Shown here: positions 21,533 to 33,069 of the stretch, one piece after another | How positions within the stretch are numbered: position 1 is the first letter of the stretch | Layout of the letters: each line of letters starts with the position of its first letter | Origin: Thysanoteuthis rhombus | Taxonomy: Eukaryota > Mollusca > Cephalopoda > Oegopsida > Thysanoteuthidae | Reading direction: 5' to 3' | Length of the DNA: 64,000 bases | Assembly: GCA_963457665.1 (NCBI GenBank) | Contig: OY735225.1 | Coordinates: 3,945,586 to 4,009,585 of the forward strand | The notes under the pieces: generated by a model | What the model saw: the letters and a program-made list of their open reading frames with translations, nothing else | Told to the model about the DNA's origin: nothing | Database searches by the model: none | Program-made: the position numbers and the translations under genes

Positions 21533-21683
21533 TTTGTATTTTATTTCATTCATCCTATCCAAGCTATAGCAGCCAGCGAACGTTTAGATTCGCTCACTGG
21601 AGGAATGCTTTGCTAGCTTTCCTTTGGAGGTAAATAAGCAACAATAGTCAGTATATATAATATGGGAGCGAAACGAAAGTGTC

Positions 21684-21757
21684 GGCCGGTTAGCTCAGTT
21701 GGTTAGAGCGTCGTGCTAATAACGCGAATGTCGTGGGTTCGAGCCCCATACTGGCCA
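21684..21757 (+). tRNA. tRNA-Ile-AAT: tRNA-Ile(AAT)
   Basis: Consensus copy. Confidence 0.97.
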
Positions 21758-22173
21758 AGTGATCTTTTGGAATCGAGTAGACATTATTGGCTCCCTCCAA
21801 TGCTCAATGATTAGGTTCGATTGAAAAAATCAATTAAAAAAAAAATACCGCTGGCCCAATAGAACAATAGGTAGAATATGACGAGCATTTCTTTCTACAT
21901 GTGTACATGGTGTAATGGCCGCCTTTGTGCTATTAGTACATGAATGTGTTTACTGTAATGATTCCCGCCTTTGCTCTCAATGTCTCCCTGACTCATATTG
22001 ACGCACCTATTACCGTGGATTTGGATGTTTTTTTCCTGTTCAATGTATGATAAATTCGTTTCTTCTTTTAATCCCTCCATCACAACTTGCTGACTTTATC
22101 AAGTGTACGGTGCGCTGATTTGTCAAGATTTCTTTCTTTGGCTTGATTTCTTTCGAGCAAAACACGCTGAGAA

Positions 22174-22246
22174 GTCCCTGTAGCGCAGGTGATAGCGCGC
22201 TGGACTTCTAATCCAGAGGCCGTGGGTTCGAATCCCACCAGGGATG
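22174..22246 (+). tRNA. tRNA-Arg-TCT: tRNA-Arg(TCT)
   Basis: G17T in the D loop only. Confidence 0.95.
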
Positions 22247-22397
22247 TTTGTATTTTATTTCATTCATCCTATCCAAGCTATAGCAGCCAGCGAACGTTTA
22301 GATTCGCTCACTGGAGGAATGCTTTGCTAGCTTTCCTTTGGAGGTAAATAAGCAACAATAGTCAGTATATATAATATGGGAGCGAAACGAAAGTGTC

Positions 22398-22471
22398 GGC
22401 CGGTTAGCTCAGTTGGTTAGAGCGTCGTGCTAATAACGCGAATGTCGTGGGTTCGAGCCCCATACTGGCCA
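22398..22471 (+). tRNA. tRNA-Ile-AAT: tRNA-Ile(AAT)
   Basis: Consensus copy; the following spacer is the short type. Confidence 0.97.
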
Positions 22472-22878
22472 AGTGATCTTTTGGAATCGAGTATTGGCTC
22501 CCTCCAATGCTCAATGATTAGCTTCGATTGAAAAAATCAATTAAAAAAAATTACCGCTGGCCCAATAGAACAATAGGTAGAATATGACGAGCATTTTTTT
22601 CTACATGTGTGCATGGTGTAATGGCTGCCTTCGTGCTATTAGTACATGAATGTGTTTACTGCGATGATGCCCGTCTTTGCTATCAATGTCTCCCTGACTC
22701 ATATTGACGCACCTATTACCGTGGATTTGGATGTTTTTTCCTATTCAATGTGTGATAAATTCGTTTCTTCTTTTAATCCGTTCATCACAACTTGCTGACT
22801 TTATCAAGTGTACGGTGCGCTGATTTGTCAAGATTTCTTTCTTTGGCTTGATTTCTTTCGAGCAAAACACGCTGAGAA

Positions 22879-22951
22879 GTCTCTGTAGCGCAGGGGATAG
22901 CGCGCTGGACTTCTAATCCAGAGGCCATGGGTTCGAATCCCACCAGGGATG
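22879..22951 (+). tRNA. tRNA-Arg-TCT: tRNA-Arg(TCT), C4T/G49A type
   Basis: C4T (T4-G69 wobble) and G49A (A49-C65 mismatch). First of five copies with both changes. Confidence 0.92.
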
Positions 22952-23102
22952 TTTGTATTTTATTTCATTCATCCTATTCAAGCTATAGCAGCCAGCGAAC
23001 GTTTAGATTCGCTCACTGGAGGAATGCTTTGCTAGCTTACCTTTGGAGGTAAATAAGCAACAATAGTCAGTATATATAATATGGGAGCGAAACGAAAGTG
23101 TC

Positions 23103-23176
23103 GGCCGGTTAGCTCAGTTGGTTAGAGCGTCGTGCTAATAACGCGAATGTCGTGGGTTCGAGCCCCATACTGGCCA
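23103..23176 (+). tRNA. tRNA-Ile-AAT: tRNA-Ile(AAT)
   Basis: Consensus copy. Confidence 0.97.
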
Positions 23177-23585
23177 AGTGATCTTTTGGAATCGAGTATT
23201 GGCTCCCTCCAATGCTCAATGATTAGGTTCGATTGAAAAAATCAATTAAAAAAAAATTACCGCTGGCCCAATAGAACAATAGGTAGAATATGACGAGCAT
23301 TTCTTTCTACATGTGTGCATGGTGTAATGGCCGCCTTCGTGCTATTAGTACATGAATGTGTTTACTGCAATGATGCCCGTCTTTGCTATCAATGTCTCCC
23401 TGACTCATATTGACGCACCTATTACCGTGGATTTGGATGTTTTTTTCCTGTTCAATGTATGATAAATTCGTTTCTTCTTTTAATCCCTCCATCACAACTT
23501 GCTGACTTTATCAAGTGTACGGTGCGCTGATTTGTCAAGATTTCTTTGTTTGGCTTGATTTCTTTCGAGCAAAACACGCTGAGAA

Positions 23586-23658
23586 GTCCCTGTAGCGCAG
23601 GGGATAGCGCGCTGGACTTCTAATCCAGAGGCCGTGGGTTCGAATCCCACCAGGGATG
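23586..23658 (+). tRNA. tRNA-Arg-TCT: tRNA-Arg(TCT)
   Basis: Consensus copy. Confidence 0.97.
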
Positions 23659-23809
23659 TTTGTATTTTATTTCATTCATCCTATTCAAGCTATAGCAGCC
23701 AGCGAACGTTTAGATTCGCTCACTGGAGGAATGCTTTGCTAGCTTTCCTTTGGAGGTAAATAAGCAACAGTAGTCAGTATATATAATATGGGAGCGAAAC
23801 GAAAGTGTC

Positions 23810-23883
23810 GGCCGGTTAGCTTAGTTGGTTAGAGCGTCGTGCTAATAACGCGAATGTTGTGGGTTCGAGCACCATACTGGCCA
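23810..23883 (+). tRNA. tRNA-Ile-AAT: tRNA-Ile(AAT), three changes
   Basis: C13T (wobble), C49T, and C62A (G54-A62 mismatch next to the T loop). Shared with the copy at 26663. Confidence 0.9.
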
Positions 23884-24298
23884 AGTGATCTTTTCGAATC
23901 GAGTAGACATTATTGGTTCCCTCCAATGCTCAATGATTAGCTTCGATTGAAAAAATCAATTAAAAAAAATTACCGCTGGCCCAATAGAACAATAGGTAGA
24001 ATATGACGAGCATTTCTTTCTACATGTGTGCATGGTGTAATGGCCGCCTTCGTGCTATTAGTACATGAATGTGTTTACTGCGATGATGCCCGTCTTTGCT
24101 ATCAATGTCTCCCTGACTCATATTGACGCAGCTATTACCGTGGATTTGGATGTTTTTTTCCTGTTCAATGTATGATAAATTCGTTTCTTCTTTTAATCCC
24201 TGCATCACAACTTGCTGACTTTATCAAGTGTACGGTGCGCTGATTTGTCAAAATTTCTTTCTTTGGCTTGATTTCTTTCGAGCAAAACACGCTGAGAA

Positions 24299-24371
24299 GT
24301 CCCTGTAGCGCAGGGGATAGCGCGCTGGACTTCTAATCAAGAGGCCGTGGGTTCGAATCCCACCAGGAATG
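24299..24371 (+). tRNA. tRNA-Arg-TCT: tRNA-Arg(TCT), two stem mismatches
   Basis: C41A (G29-A41) in the anticodon stem and G70A (C3-A70) in the acceptor; function doubtful. Confidence 0.87.
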
Positions 24372-24522
24372 TTTGTATTTTATTTCATTCATCCTATTCA
24401 AGCTATAGCAGCCAGCGAACGTTTAGATTCGCTCACTGGAGGAATGCTTTGCTAGCTTTCCTTTGGAGGTAAATAAGCAACAATAGTCAGTATATATAAT
24501 ATGGGAGCGAAACGAGAGTGTC

Positions 24523-24596
24523 GGCCGGTTAGCTCAGTTGGTTAGAGCGTGGTGCTAATAACGCGAATGTCGTGGGTTCGAGCCCCATACTGGCCA
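24523..24596 (+). tRNA. tRNA-Ile-AAT: tRNA-Ile(AAT), C29G intermediate
   Basis: C29G alone gives a G29-G43 mismatch. The next two units carry the pairing partner change G43C. Confidence 0.92.
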
Positions 24597-25012
24597 AGTG
24601 ATCTTTTCGAATCGAGTAGACATTATTGGCTCCCTCCAATGCTCAATGATTAGGTTCGATTGAAAAAATCAATTAAAAAAAAATTACCGCTGGCCCAATA
24701 GAACAATAGGTAGAATATGACGAGCATTTCTTTCTACATGTGTGCATGGTGTAATGGCCGCCTTCGTGCTATTAGTACATGAATGTGTTTACTGCGATGA
24801 TGCCCGTCTTTGCTATCAATGTCTCCCTGACTCATATTGACGCAGCTATTACCGTGGATTTGGATGTTTTTTTCCTGTTCAATGTATGATAAATTCGTTT
24901 CTTCTTTTAATCCCTGCATCACAACTTGCTGACTTTATCAAGTGTACGGTGCGCTGATTTGTCAAAATTTCTTTCTTTGGCTTGATTTCTTTCGAGCAAA
25001 ACACGCTGAGAA

Positions 25013-25085
25013 GTCCCTGTAGCGCAGGGGATAGCGCGCTGGACTTATAATCCAGAGGCCGTGGGTTCGAATCCCACCAGGGATG
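25013..25085 (+). tRNA. tRNA-Arg body with TAT (Ile AUA) anticodon
   Basis: The loop is CTTATAA: C35A gives anticodon TAT at 25046-25048, with U33 intact. Every other position is consensus, so this is a clean single-base anticodon switch. It would read AUA (Ile). Loss of C35 should reduce arginylation. Confidence 0.9.
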
Positions 25086-25235
25086 TTTGTATTTTATTTC
25101 ATTCATCCTATAAACCTATAGCAGCCAGCGAACGTTTAGATTCGCTCACTGGAGGAATGCTTTGCTAGCTTACCTTTGGAGGTAAATAAGCAACAATAGT
25201 CAGTATATATAATATGGGAGCGAAACGAAAGTGTC

Positions 25236-25309
25236 GGCCGGTTAGCTCAGTTGGTTAGAGCGTGGTGCTAATAACGCCAATGTCGTGGGTTCGAGCCCCA
25301 TACTGGCCA
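25236..25309 (+). tRNA. tRNA-Ile-AAT: tRNA-Ile(AAT), G29-C43 form
   Basis: C29G with G43C restores Watson-Crick pairing (stem TGGTG/CGCCA). From memory, this stem is the form in vertebrate tRNA-Ile(AAT), so it may be ancestral. Confidence 0.96.
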
Positions 25310-25724
25310 AGTGATCTTTTCGAATCGAGTAGACATTATTGGCTCCCTCCAATGCTCAATGATTAGCTTCGATTGAAAAAATCAATTAAAAAAAATTACC
25401 GCTGGCCCAATAGAACAATAGGTAGAATATGACGAGCATTTCTTTGTACATGTGTGCATAGTGTAATGGCCGCCTTCGTGCTATTAGTACATGAATGTGT
25501 TTACTGCGATGATGCCCGTCTTTGCTATCAATGTCTCCCTGACTCATATTGACGCAGCTATTACCGTGGATTTGGATGTTTTTTTCCTGTTCAATGTATG
25601 ATAAATTCGTTTCTTCTTTTAATCCCTGCATCACAACTTGCTGACTTTATCAAGTGTACGGTGCGCTGATTTGTCAAGATTTCTTTGTTTGGCTTGATTT
25701 CTTTCGAGCAAAACACGCTGAGAA

Positions 25725-25797
25725 GTCTCTGTAGCGCAGGGGATAGCGCGCTGGACTTCTAATCCAGAGGCCATGGGTTCGAATCCCACCAGGGATG
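25725..25797 (+). tRNA. tRNA-Arg-TCT: tRNA-Arg(TCT), C4T/G49A type
   Basis: Same two changes as the copy at 22879. Confidence 0.92.
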
Positions 25798-25948
25798 TTT
25801 GTATTTTATTTCATTCATCCTATTCAAGCTATAGCAGCCAGCGAACGTTTAGATTCGCTCACTGGAGGAATGCTTTGCTAGCTTACCTTTGGAGGTAAAT
25901 AAGCAACAATAGTCAGTATATATAATATGGGAGCGAAACGAAAGTGTC

Positions 25949-26022
25949 GGCCGGTTAGCTCAGTTGGTTAGAGCGTGGTGCTAATAACGCCAATGTCGTG
26001 GGTTCGAGCCCCATACTGGCCA
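25949..26022 (+). tRNA. tRNA-Ile-AAT: tRNA-Ile(AAT), G29-C43 form
   Basis: Same paired substitutions as the copy at 25236. Confidence 0.96.
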
Positions 26023-26438
26023 AGTGATCTTTTCGAATCGAGTAGACATTATTGGCTCCCTCCAATGCTCAATGATTAGGTTCGATTGAAAAAATCAATT
26101 AAAAAAAAATTACCGCTGGCCCAATAGAACAATAGGTAGAATATGACGAGCATTTCTTTCTACATGTGTGCATGGTGTAATGGCCGCCTTCGTGCTATTA
26201 GTACATGAATGTGTTTACTGCGATGATGCCCGTCTTTGCTATCAATGTCTCCCTGACTCATATTGACGCAGCTATTACCCCGGATTTGGATGTTATTTTC
26301 CTGTTCAATGTATGATAAATTCGTTTCTTCTTTTAATCCCTCCATCACAACTTGCTGACTTTATCAAGTGTACGGTGCGCTGATTTGTCAAGATTTCTTT
26401 TTTATGCTTGATTTCTTTCGAGCAAAATTCGCTGAGAA

Positions 26439-26511
26439 GTCCCTGTAGCGCAGGGGATAGCGCGCTGGACTTCTAATCCAGAGGCCGTGGGTTCGAATCC
26501 CACCAGGGATG
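26439..26511 (+). tRNA. tRNA-Arg-TCT: tRNA-Arg(TCT)
   Basis: Consensus copy. Confidence 0.97.
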
Positions 26512-26662
26512 ATTGTATTTTATTTCATTCATCCTATTCAAGCTATAACAGCCAGCGAACGTTTAGATTCGCTCACTGGAGGAATGCTTTGCTAGCTTTC
26601 CTTTGGAGGTAAATAAGCAACAGTAGTCAGTATATATAATATGGGAGCGAAACGAAAGTGTC

Positions 26663-26736
26663 GGCCGGTTAGCTTAGTTGGTTAGAGCGTCGTGCTAATA
26701 ACGCGAATGTTGTGGGTTCGAGCACCATACTGGCCA
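26663..26736 (+). tRNA. tRNA-Ile-AAT: tRNA-Ile(AAT), three changes
   Basis: C13T, C49T and C62A, as at 23810. Confidence 0.9.
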
Positions 26737-27151
26737 AGTGATCTTTTCGAATCGAGTAGACATTATTGGTTCCCTCCAATGCTCAATGATTAGCTTCGAT
26801 TGAAAAAATCAATTAAAAAAAATTACCGCTGGCCCAATAGAACAATAGGTAGAATATGACGAGCATTTCTTTCTACATGTGTGCATGGTGTAATGGCCGC
26901 CTTCGTGCTATTAATACATGAATGTGTTTACTGCGATGATGCCCGTCTTTGCTATCAATGTCTCCCTGACTCATATTGACGCAGCTATTACCGTGGATTT
27001 GGATGTTTTTTTCCTGTTCAATGTATGATAAATTCGTTTCTTCTTTTAATCCCTGCATCACAACTTGCTGACTTTATCAAGTGTACGGTGCGCTGATTTG
27101 TCAAGATTTCTTTCTTTGGCTTGATTTCTTTGGAGCAAAACACGCTGAGAA

Positions 27152-27224
27152 GTCTCTGTAGCGCAGGGGATAGCGCGCTGGACTTCTAATCCAGAGGCCG
27201 TGGGTTCGAATCCCACCAGGGATG
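27152..27224 (+). tRNA. tRNA-Arg-TCT: tRNA-Arg(TCT), C4T type
   Basis: C4T only (acceptor wobble). Confidence 0.95.
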
Positions 27225-27375
27225 TTTGTATTTTATTTCATTCATCCTATTCAAGCTATAGCAGCCAGCGAACGTTTAGATTCGCTCACTGGAGGAATGC
27301 TTTGCTAGCTTACCTTTGGAGGTAAATAAGCAACAATAGTCAGTATATATAATATGGGAGCGAAACGAAAGTGTC

Positions 27376-27449
27376 GGCCGGTTAGCTCAGTTGGTTATAG
27401 CGTTGTGCTAATAACGCCAATGTCGTGGGTTCGAGCCCCATACTGGCCA
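27376..27449 (+). tRNA. tRNA-Ile-AAT: tRNA-Ile(AAT), stem-damaged
   Basis: G23T (C13-T23 mismatch), C29T and G43C (T29-C43 mismatch). A decayed derivative of the G29-C43 form. Confidence 0.88.
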
Positions 27450-27864
27450 AGTGATCTTTTGGAATCGAGTAGACATTATTGGCTCCCTCCAATGCTCAAT
27501 GATTAGCTTCGATTGAAAAAATCAATTAAAAAAAATTACCGCTGGCCCAATAGAACAATAGGTAGAATATGACGAGCATTTCTTTGTACATGTGTGCATA
27601 GTGTAATGGCCGCCTTCGTGCTATTAGTACATGAATGTGTTTACTGCGATGATGCCCGTCTTTGCTATCAATGTCTCCCTGACTCATATTGACGCAGCTA
27701 TTACCGTGGATTTGGATGTTTTTTTCCTGTTCAATGTATGATAAATTCGTTTCTTCTTTTAATCCCTGCATCACAACTTGCTGACTTTATCAAGTGTACG
27801 GTGCGCTGATTTGTCAAGATTTCTTTCTTTGGCTTGATTTCTTTCGAGCAAAACACGCTGTGAA

Positions 27865-27937
27865 GTCCCTGTAGCGCAGGGGATAGTGCGCTGGACTTCT
27901 AATCCAGAGGCCGTGGGTTCGAATCCCACCAGGGATG
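27865..27937 (+). tRNA. tRNA-Arg-TCT: tRNA-Arg(TCT)
   Basis: C23T gives a D-stem wobble. Confidence 0.95.
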
Positions 27938-28087
27938 TTTGTATTTTATTTCATTCATCCTATAAACCTATAGCAGCCAGCGAACGTTTAGATTCGCTCA
28001 CTGGAGGAATGCTTTGCTAGCTTACCTTTGGAGGTAAATAAGCAACAATAGTCAGTATATATAATATGGGAGCGAAACGAGAGTGTC

Positions 28088-28161
28088 GGCCGGTTAGCTC
28101 AGTTGGTTAGAGCGTCGTGCTAATAACGCGAATGTCGTGGGTTCGAGCCCCATACTGGCCA
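28088..28161 (+). tRNA. tRNA-Ile-AAT: tRNA-Ile(AAT)
   Basis: Consensus copy; followed by the 4-bp shorter A-tract spacer. Confidence 0.97.
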
Positions 28162-28573
28162 AGTGATCTTTTGGAATCGAGTAGACATTATTGGCTCCCT
28201 CCAATGCTCAATGATTAGGTTCGATTGAAAAAATCGAAAAAAAATTACTGCTGGCCCAGTAGAACAATAGGTAGAATATGACGAGCATTTCTTTCTACAT
28301 GTGTGCATGGTGTAATGGCCGCCTTCGTGCTATTAGTACATGAATGTGTTTACTGCGATGATGCCCGTCTTTGCTATCAATGTTTCACTGACTCATATTG
28401 ACGCAGCTATTACCGTGGATTTGGATGTTTTTTTCCTGTTCAATGTATGATAAATTCGTTTCTTCTTTTAATCCCTGCATCACAACTTGCTGATTTTATC
28501 AAGTGTACGGTGCGCTGATTTGTCAAGATTTCTTTCTTTGGCTTGATTTCTTTCGAGCAAAACACGCTGAGAA

Positions 28574-28646
28574 GTCTCTGTAGCGCAGGGGATAGCGCGC
28601 TGGACTTCTAATCCAGAGGCCGTGGGTTCGAATCCCACCAGGGATG
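28574..28646 (+). tRNA. tRNA-Arg-TCT: tRNA-Arg(TCT), C4T type
   Basis: C4T only. First gene of the thrice-repeated block. Confidence 0.95.
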
Positions 28647-28796
28647 TTTGTATTTTATTTCATTCATCCTATAAACCTATAGCAGCCAGCGAACGTTTAG
28701 ATTCGCTCACTGGAGGAATGCTTTGCTAGCTTACCTTTGGAGGTAAAGAAGCAACAATAATCAGTATATATAATATGGGAGCGAAACGAAAGTGTC

Positions 28797-28870
28797 GGCC
28801 GGTTAGCTCAGTTGGTTAGAGCGTCGTGCTAATAACGCAAATGTCGTGGGTTCGAGCACCATACTGGCCA
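28797..28870 (+). tRNA. tRNA-Ile-AAT: tRNA-Ile(AAT), G43A/C62A type
   Basis: C29-A43 and G54-A62 mismatches; repeated at 33779 and 37336. Confidence 0.9.
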
Positions 28871-29286
28871 AGTGATCTTTTCGAATCGAGTAGACATTAT
28901 TGGTTCCCTCCAATGCTCAATGATTAGCTTCGATTGAAAAAATCAATTAAAAAAAAATTACCGCTGGCCCAATAGAACAATAGGTAGAATATGACGAGCA
29001 TTTCTTTCTACATGTGTGCATGGTGTAATGGCCGCCTTCGTGCTATTAGTACATGAATGTGTTTACTGCGATGATGCCCGTCTTTGCTATCAATGTCTCC
29101 CTGACTCATATTGACGCAGCTATTACCGTGGATTTGGATGTTTTTTTCCTGTTCAATGTATGATAAATTCGTTTCTTCTTTTAATCCCTGCATCACAACT
29201 TGCTGACTTTATCAAGTGTACGGTGCGCTGATTTGTCAAGATTTCTTTCTTTGGCTTGATTTCTTTCGAGCAAAACACGCTGAGAA

Positions 29287-29359
29287 GTCTCTGTAGCGCA
29301 GGGGATAGCGCGCTGGACTTCTAATCCAGAGGCCATGGGTTCGAATCCCACCAGGGATG
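29287..29359 (+). tRNA. tRNA-Arg-TCT: tRNA-Arg(TCT), C4T/G49A type
   Basis: C4T and G49A. Confidence 0.92.
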
Positions 29360-29510
29360 TTTGTATTTTATTTCATTCATCCTATTCAAGCTATAGCAGC
29401 CAGCGAACGTTTAGATTCGCTCACTGGAGAAATGCTTTGCTAGCTTACCTTTGGAGGTATATAAGCAACAATAGTCAGTATATATAATATGGGAGCGAAA
29501 CGAGAGTGTC

Positions 29511-29584
29511 GGCCGGTTAGCTCAGTTGGTTAGAGCGTCGTGCTAATAACGCGAATGTCGTGGGTTCGAGCCCCATACTGGCCA
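29511..29584 (+). tRNA. tRNA-Ile-AAT: tRNA-Ile(AAT)
   Basis: Consensus copy. Confidence 0.97.
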
Positions 29585-29996
29585 AGTGATCTTTTGAAAT
29601 CGAGTAGACATTATTGGCTCCCTCCAATGCTCAATGATTAGCTTCGATTGAAAAAATCGAAAAAAAATTACTGCTGGCCCAATAGAACAATAGGTAGAAA
29701 ATGACGAGCATTTCTTTCTACATGTGTGCATGGTGTAATGGCCGCCTTCGTGCTATTAGTACATGAATGTGTTTACTGCAATGATGCCCGTCTTTGCTAT
29801 CAATGTCTCCCTGACTCATATTGACGCAGCTATTACCCCGGATTTGGATGTTATTTTCCTGTTCAATGTATGATAAATTCGTTTCTTCTTTTAATCCCTC
29901 CATCACAACTTGCTGACTTTATCAAGTCTACGGTGCGCTCATTTGTCAAGATTTCTTTCTTATGCTTGATTTCTTTCGAGCAAAATACGCTGAGAA

Positions 29997-30069
29997 GTCC
30001 CTGTAGCGCAGGGGATAGCGCGCTGGACTTCTAATCCAGAGGCCGTGGGTTCGAATCCCACCAGGGATG
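29997..30069 (+). tRNA. tRNA-Arg-TCT: tRNA-Arg(TCT)
   Basis: Consensus copy. Confidence 0.97.
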
Positions 30070-30220
30070 TTTGTATTTTATTTCATTCATCCTATTCAAG
30101 CTATAGCAGCCAGCGAACGTTTAGATTCGCTCACTGGAGGAATGCTTTGCTAGCTTTCCTTTGGAGGTAAATAAGCAACAATAGTCAGTATATATAATAT
30201 GGGAGCGAAACGAAAGTGTC

Positions 30221-30294
30221 GGCTGGTTAGCTCAGTTGGTTAGAGCGTCGTGCTAATAACGCGAATGTCGTGGGTTCGAGCCCCATACTGGCCA
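30221..30294 (+). tRNA. tRNA-Ile-AAT: tRNA-Ile(AAT), C4T type
   Basis: C4T gives a T4-G70 wobble; repeated at 35203 and 38760. Confidence 0.95.
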
Positions 30295-30709
30295 AGTGAT
30301 CTTTTCGAATCGAGTAGACATTATTGGCTCCCTCCAATGCTCAATGATTAGGTTCGATTGAAAAAATCAATTAAAAAAAAATTACCACTGGCCCAATAGA
30401 ACAATAGGTAGAATATGACGAGCATTTCTTTCTACATGTGTGCATGGTGTAATGGCGTCTTCGTGCTATTAGTACATGAATGTGTTTACTGCGATGATGC
30501 CCGTCTTTGCTATCAATGTCTCCCTGACTCATATTGACGCAGCTATTACCTTGGATTTGGATGTTATTTTCCTGTTCAATGTATGATAAATTCGTTTCTT
30601 CTTTTAATCCCTGCATCACAACTTGCTGACTTTATCAAGTGTACGGTGCGCTGATTTGTCAAGATTTCTTTCTTTGGCTTGATTTCTTTCGAGCAAAACA
30701 CGCTGAGAA

Positions 30710-30782
30710 GTCTCTGTAGCGCAGGGGATAGCGCGCTGGACTTCTAATCCAGAGGCCGTGGGTTCGAATCCCACCAGGGATG
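30710..30782 (+). tRNA. tRNA-Arg-TCT: tRNA-Arg(TCT), C4T type
   Basis: C4T only. Confidence 0.95.
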
Positions 30783-30933
30783 TTTGTATTTTATTTCATT
30801 CATCCTATTCAAGCTATAGCAGCCAGCGAACGTTTAGATTCGCTCACTGGAGGAATGCTTTGCTAGCTTACCTTTGGAGGTAAATAAGCAACAGTAGTCA
30901 GTATATATAATATGGGAGCGAAACGAAAGTGTC

Positions 30934-31007
30934 GGCCGGTTAGCTCAGTTGGTTAGAGCGTCGTGCTAATAACGCGAATGTCGTGGGTTCGAGCCCCATA
31001 CTGGCCA
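30934..31007 (+). tRNA. tRNA-Ile-AAT: tRNA-Ile(AAT)
   Basis: Consensus copy. Confidence 0.97.
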
Positions 31008-31426
31008 AGTGATCTTTTCGAATCGAGTAGACATTATTGGCTCCCTCCAATGCTCAATGATTAGGTTCGATTGAAAAAATCAATTAAAAAAAAATTACCG
31101 CTGGCCCAATAGAACAATAGGTAGAATATGACGAGCATTTCTTTCTACATGTGTGCATGGTGTAATGGAGTCTTCGTGCTATTAGTACATGAATGTGTTT
31201 ACTGCGATGATGCCCGTCTTTGCTATCAATGTCTCCCTGACTCATATTGACACAGCTATTACCGTGGATTTGGATGTTTTTTTTTTCCCTGTTCAATGTA
31301 TGATAAATTCGTTTCTTCTTTTAATCCCTGCATCACAACTTGCTGACTTTATCAAGTGTACGGTGCGCTGATTTGTCAAGATTTCTTTGTTTGGCTTGAT
31401 TTCTTTCGTGCAAAACACGCTGAGAA

Positions 31427-31499
31427 GTCCCTGTAGCGCAGGGGATAGCGCGCTGGACTTCTAATCCAGAGGCCGTGGGTTCGAATCCCACCAGGAATG
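31427..31499 (+). tRNA. tRNA-Arg-TCT: tRNA-Arg(TCT), acceptor variant
   Basis: G70A gives a C3-A70 mismatch. The unit also has a T10 tract upstream; both recur at 39966. Confidence 0.91.
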
Positions 31500-31650
31500 T
31501 TGGTATTTTATTTCATTCATCCTATTCAAGCTATAGCAGCCAGCGAACGTTTAGATTCGCTCACTGGAGGAATGCTTTGCTAGCTTACCTTTGGAGGTAA
31601 ATAAGCAACAATAGTCAGTATATATAATAGGGGAGCGAAACGAGAGTGTC

Positions 31651-31724
31651 GGCCGGTTAGCTCATTTGGTTAGAGCGTCATGCTAATAACGCGAATGTCG
31701 TGGGTTCGAGCCCCATACTGGCCA
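31651..31724 (+). tRNA. tRNA-Ile-AAT: tRNA-Ile(AAT), two changes
   Basis: G15T in the D loop/A box and G30A (A30-C42 mismatch). Confidence 0.9.
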
Positions 31725-32136
31725 AGTGATCTTTTGGAATCGAGTAGACATTATTGGCTCCCTCCAATGCTCAATGATTAGGTTCGATTGAAAAAATCGA
31801 AAAAAAATTACTTCTGGCCCAATAGAACAATAGGTAGAATATGACGAGCATTTCTTTCTACATGTGTGCATGGTGTAATGGCCGCCTTCGTGCTATTAGT
31901 ACATGAATGTGTTTACTGCGATGATGCCCGTCTTTGCTATCAATGTCTCCCTGACTCATATTGACGCAGCTATTACCGTGGATTTGGATGTTATTTTCCT
32001 GTTCAATGTATGATAAATTCGTTTCTTCTTTTAATCCCTCCATCACAACTTGCTGACTTTATCAAGTGTACGGTGCGCTGATTTGTCAAGATTTTTTTGT
32101 TTGGTTTGATTTCTTTCGAGCAAAACACGCTGAGAA

Positions 32137-32209
32137 GTCCCTGTAGCGCAGGGGATAGCGCGCTGGACTTCTAATCCAGAGGCCGTGGGTTCGAATCCCA
32201 CCAGGGATG
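32137..32209 (+). tRNA. tRNA-Arg-TCT: tRNA-Arg(TCT)
   Basis: Consensus copy. Confidence 0.97.
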
Positions 32210-32360
32210 TTTGTATTTTATTTCATTCATCCTATTCAAGCTATAGCAGCCAGTGAACGTTTAGATTCGCTCACTGGAGGAATGCTTTGCTAGCTTACCT
32301 TTGGAGGTAAATAAGCAACAATAGTCAGTATATATAATAGGGGAGCGAAACGAGAGTGTC

Positions 32361-32434
32361 GGCCGGTTAGCTCATTTGGTTAGAGCGTCGTGCTAATAAC
32401 GCGAATGTCGTGGGTTCGAGCCCCATACTGGCCA
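32361..32434 (+). tRNA. tRNA-Ile-AAT: tRNA-Ile(AAT), G15T type
   Basis: G15T in the D loop and A box. Confidence 0.94.
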
Positions 32435-32846
32435 AGTGATCTTTTGGAATCGAGTAGACATTATTGGCTCCCTCCAATGCTCAATGATTAGGTTCGATTG
32501 AAAAAATCGAAAAAAAATTACTTCTGGCCCAATAGAACAATAGGTAGAATATGACGAGCATTTCTTTCTACATGTGTGCATGGTGTAATGGCCGCCTTCG
32601 TGCTATTAGTACATGAATGTGTTTACTGCGATGATGCCCGTCTTTGCTATCAATGTCTCCCTGACTCATATTGACGCAGCTATTACCCCGGATTTGGATG
32701 TTATTTTCCTGTTCAATGTATGATAAATTCGTTTCTTCTTTTAATCCCTCCATCACAACTTGCTGACTTTATCAAGTGTACGGTGCGCTGATTTGTCAAG
32801 ATTTTTTTGTTTGGTTTGATTTCTTTCGAGCAAAACACGCTGAGAA

Positions 32847-32919
32847 GTCCCTGTAGCGCAGGGGATAGCGCGCTGGACTTCTAATCCAGAGGCCGTGGGT
32901 TCGAATCCCACCAGGGATG
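32847..32919 (+). tRNA. tRNA-Arg-TCT: tRNA-Arg(TCT)
   Basis: Consensus copy. Confidence 0.97.
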
Positions 32920-33069
32920 TTTGTATTTTATTTCATTCATCCTATAAACCTATAGCAGCCAGCGAACGTTTAGATTCGCTCACTGGAGGAATGCTTTGCT
33001 AGCTTACCTTTGGAGGTAAATAAGCAACAATAGTCAGTATATATAATATGGGAGCGAAACGAGAGTGTC

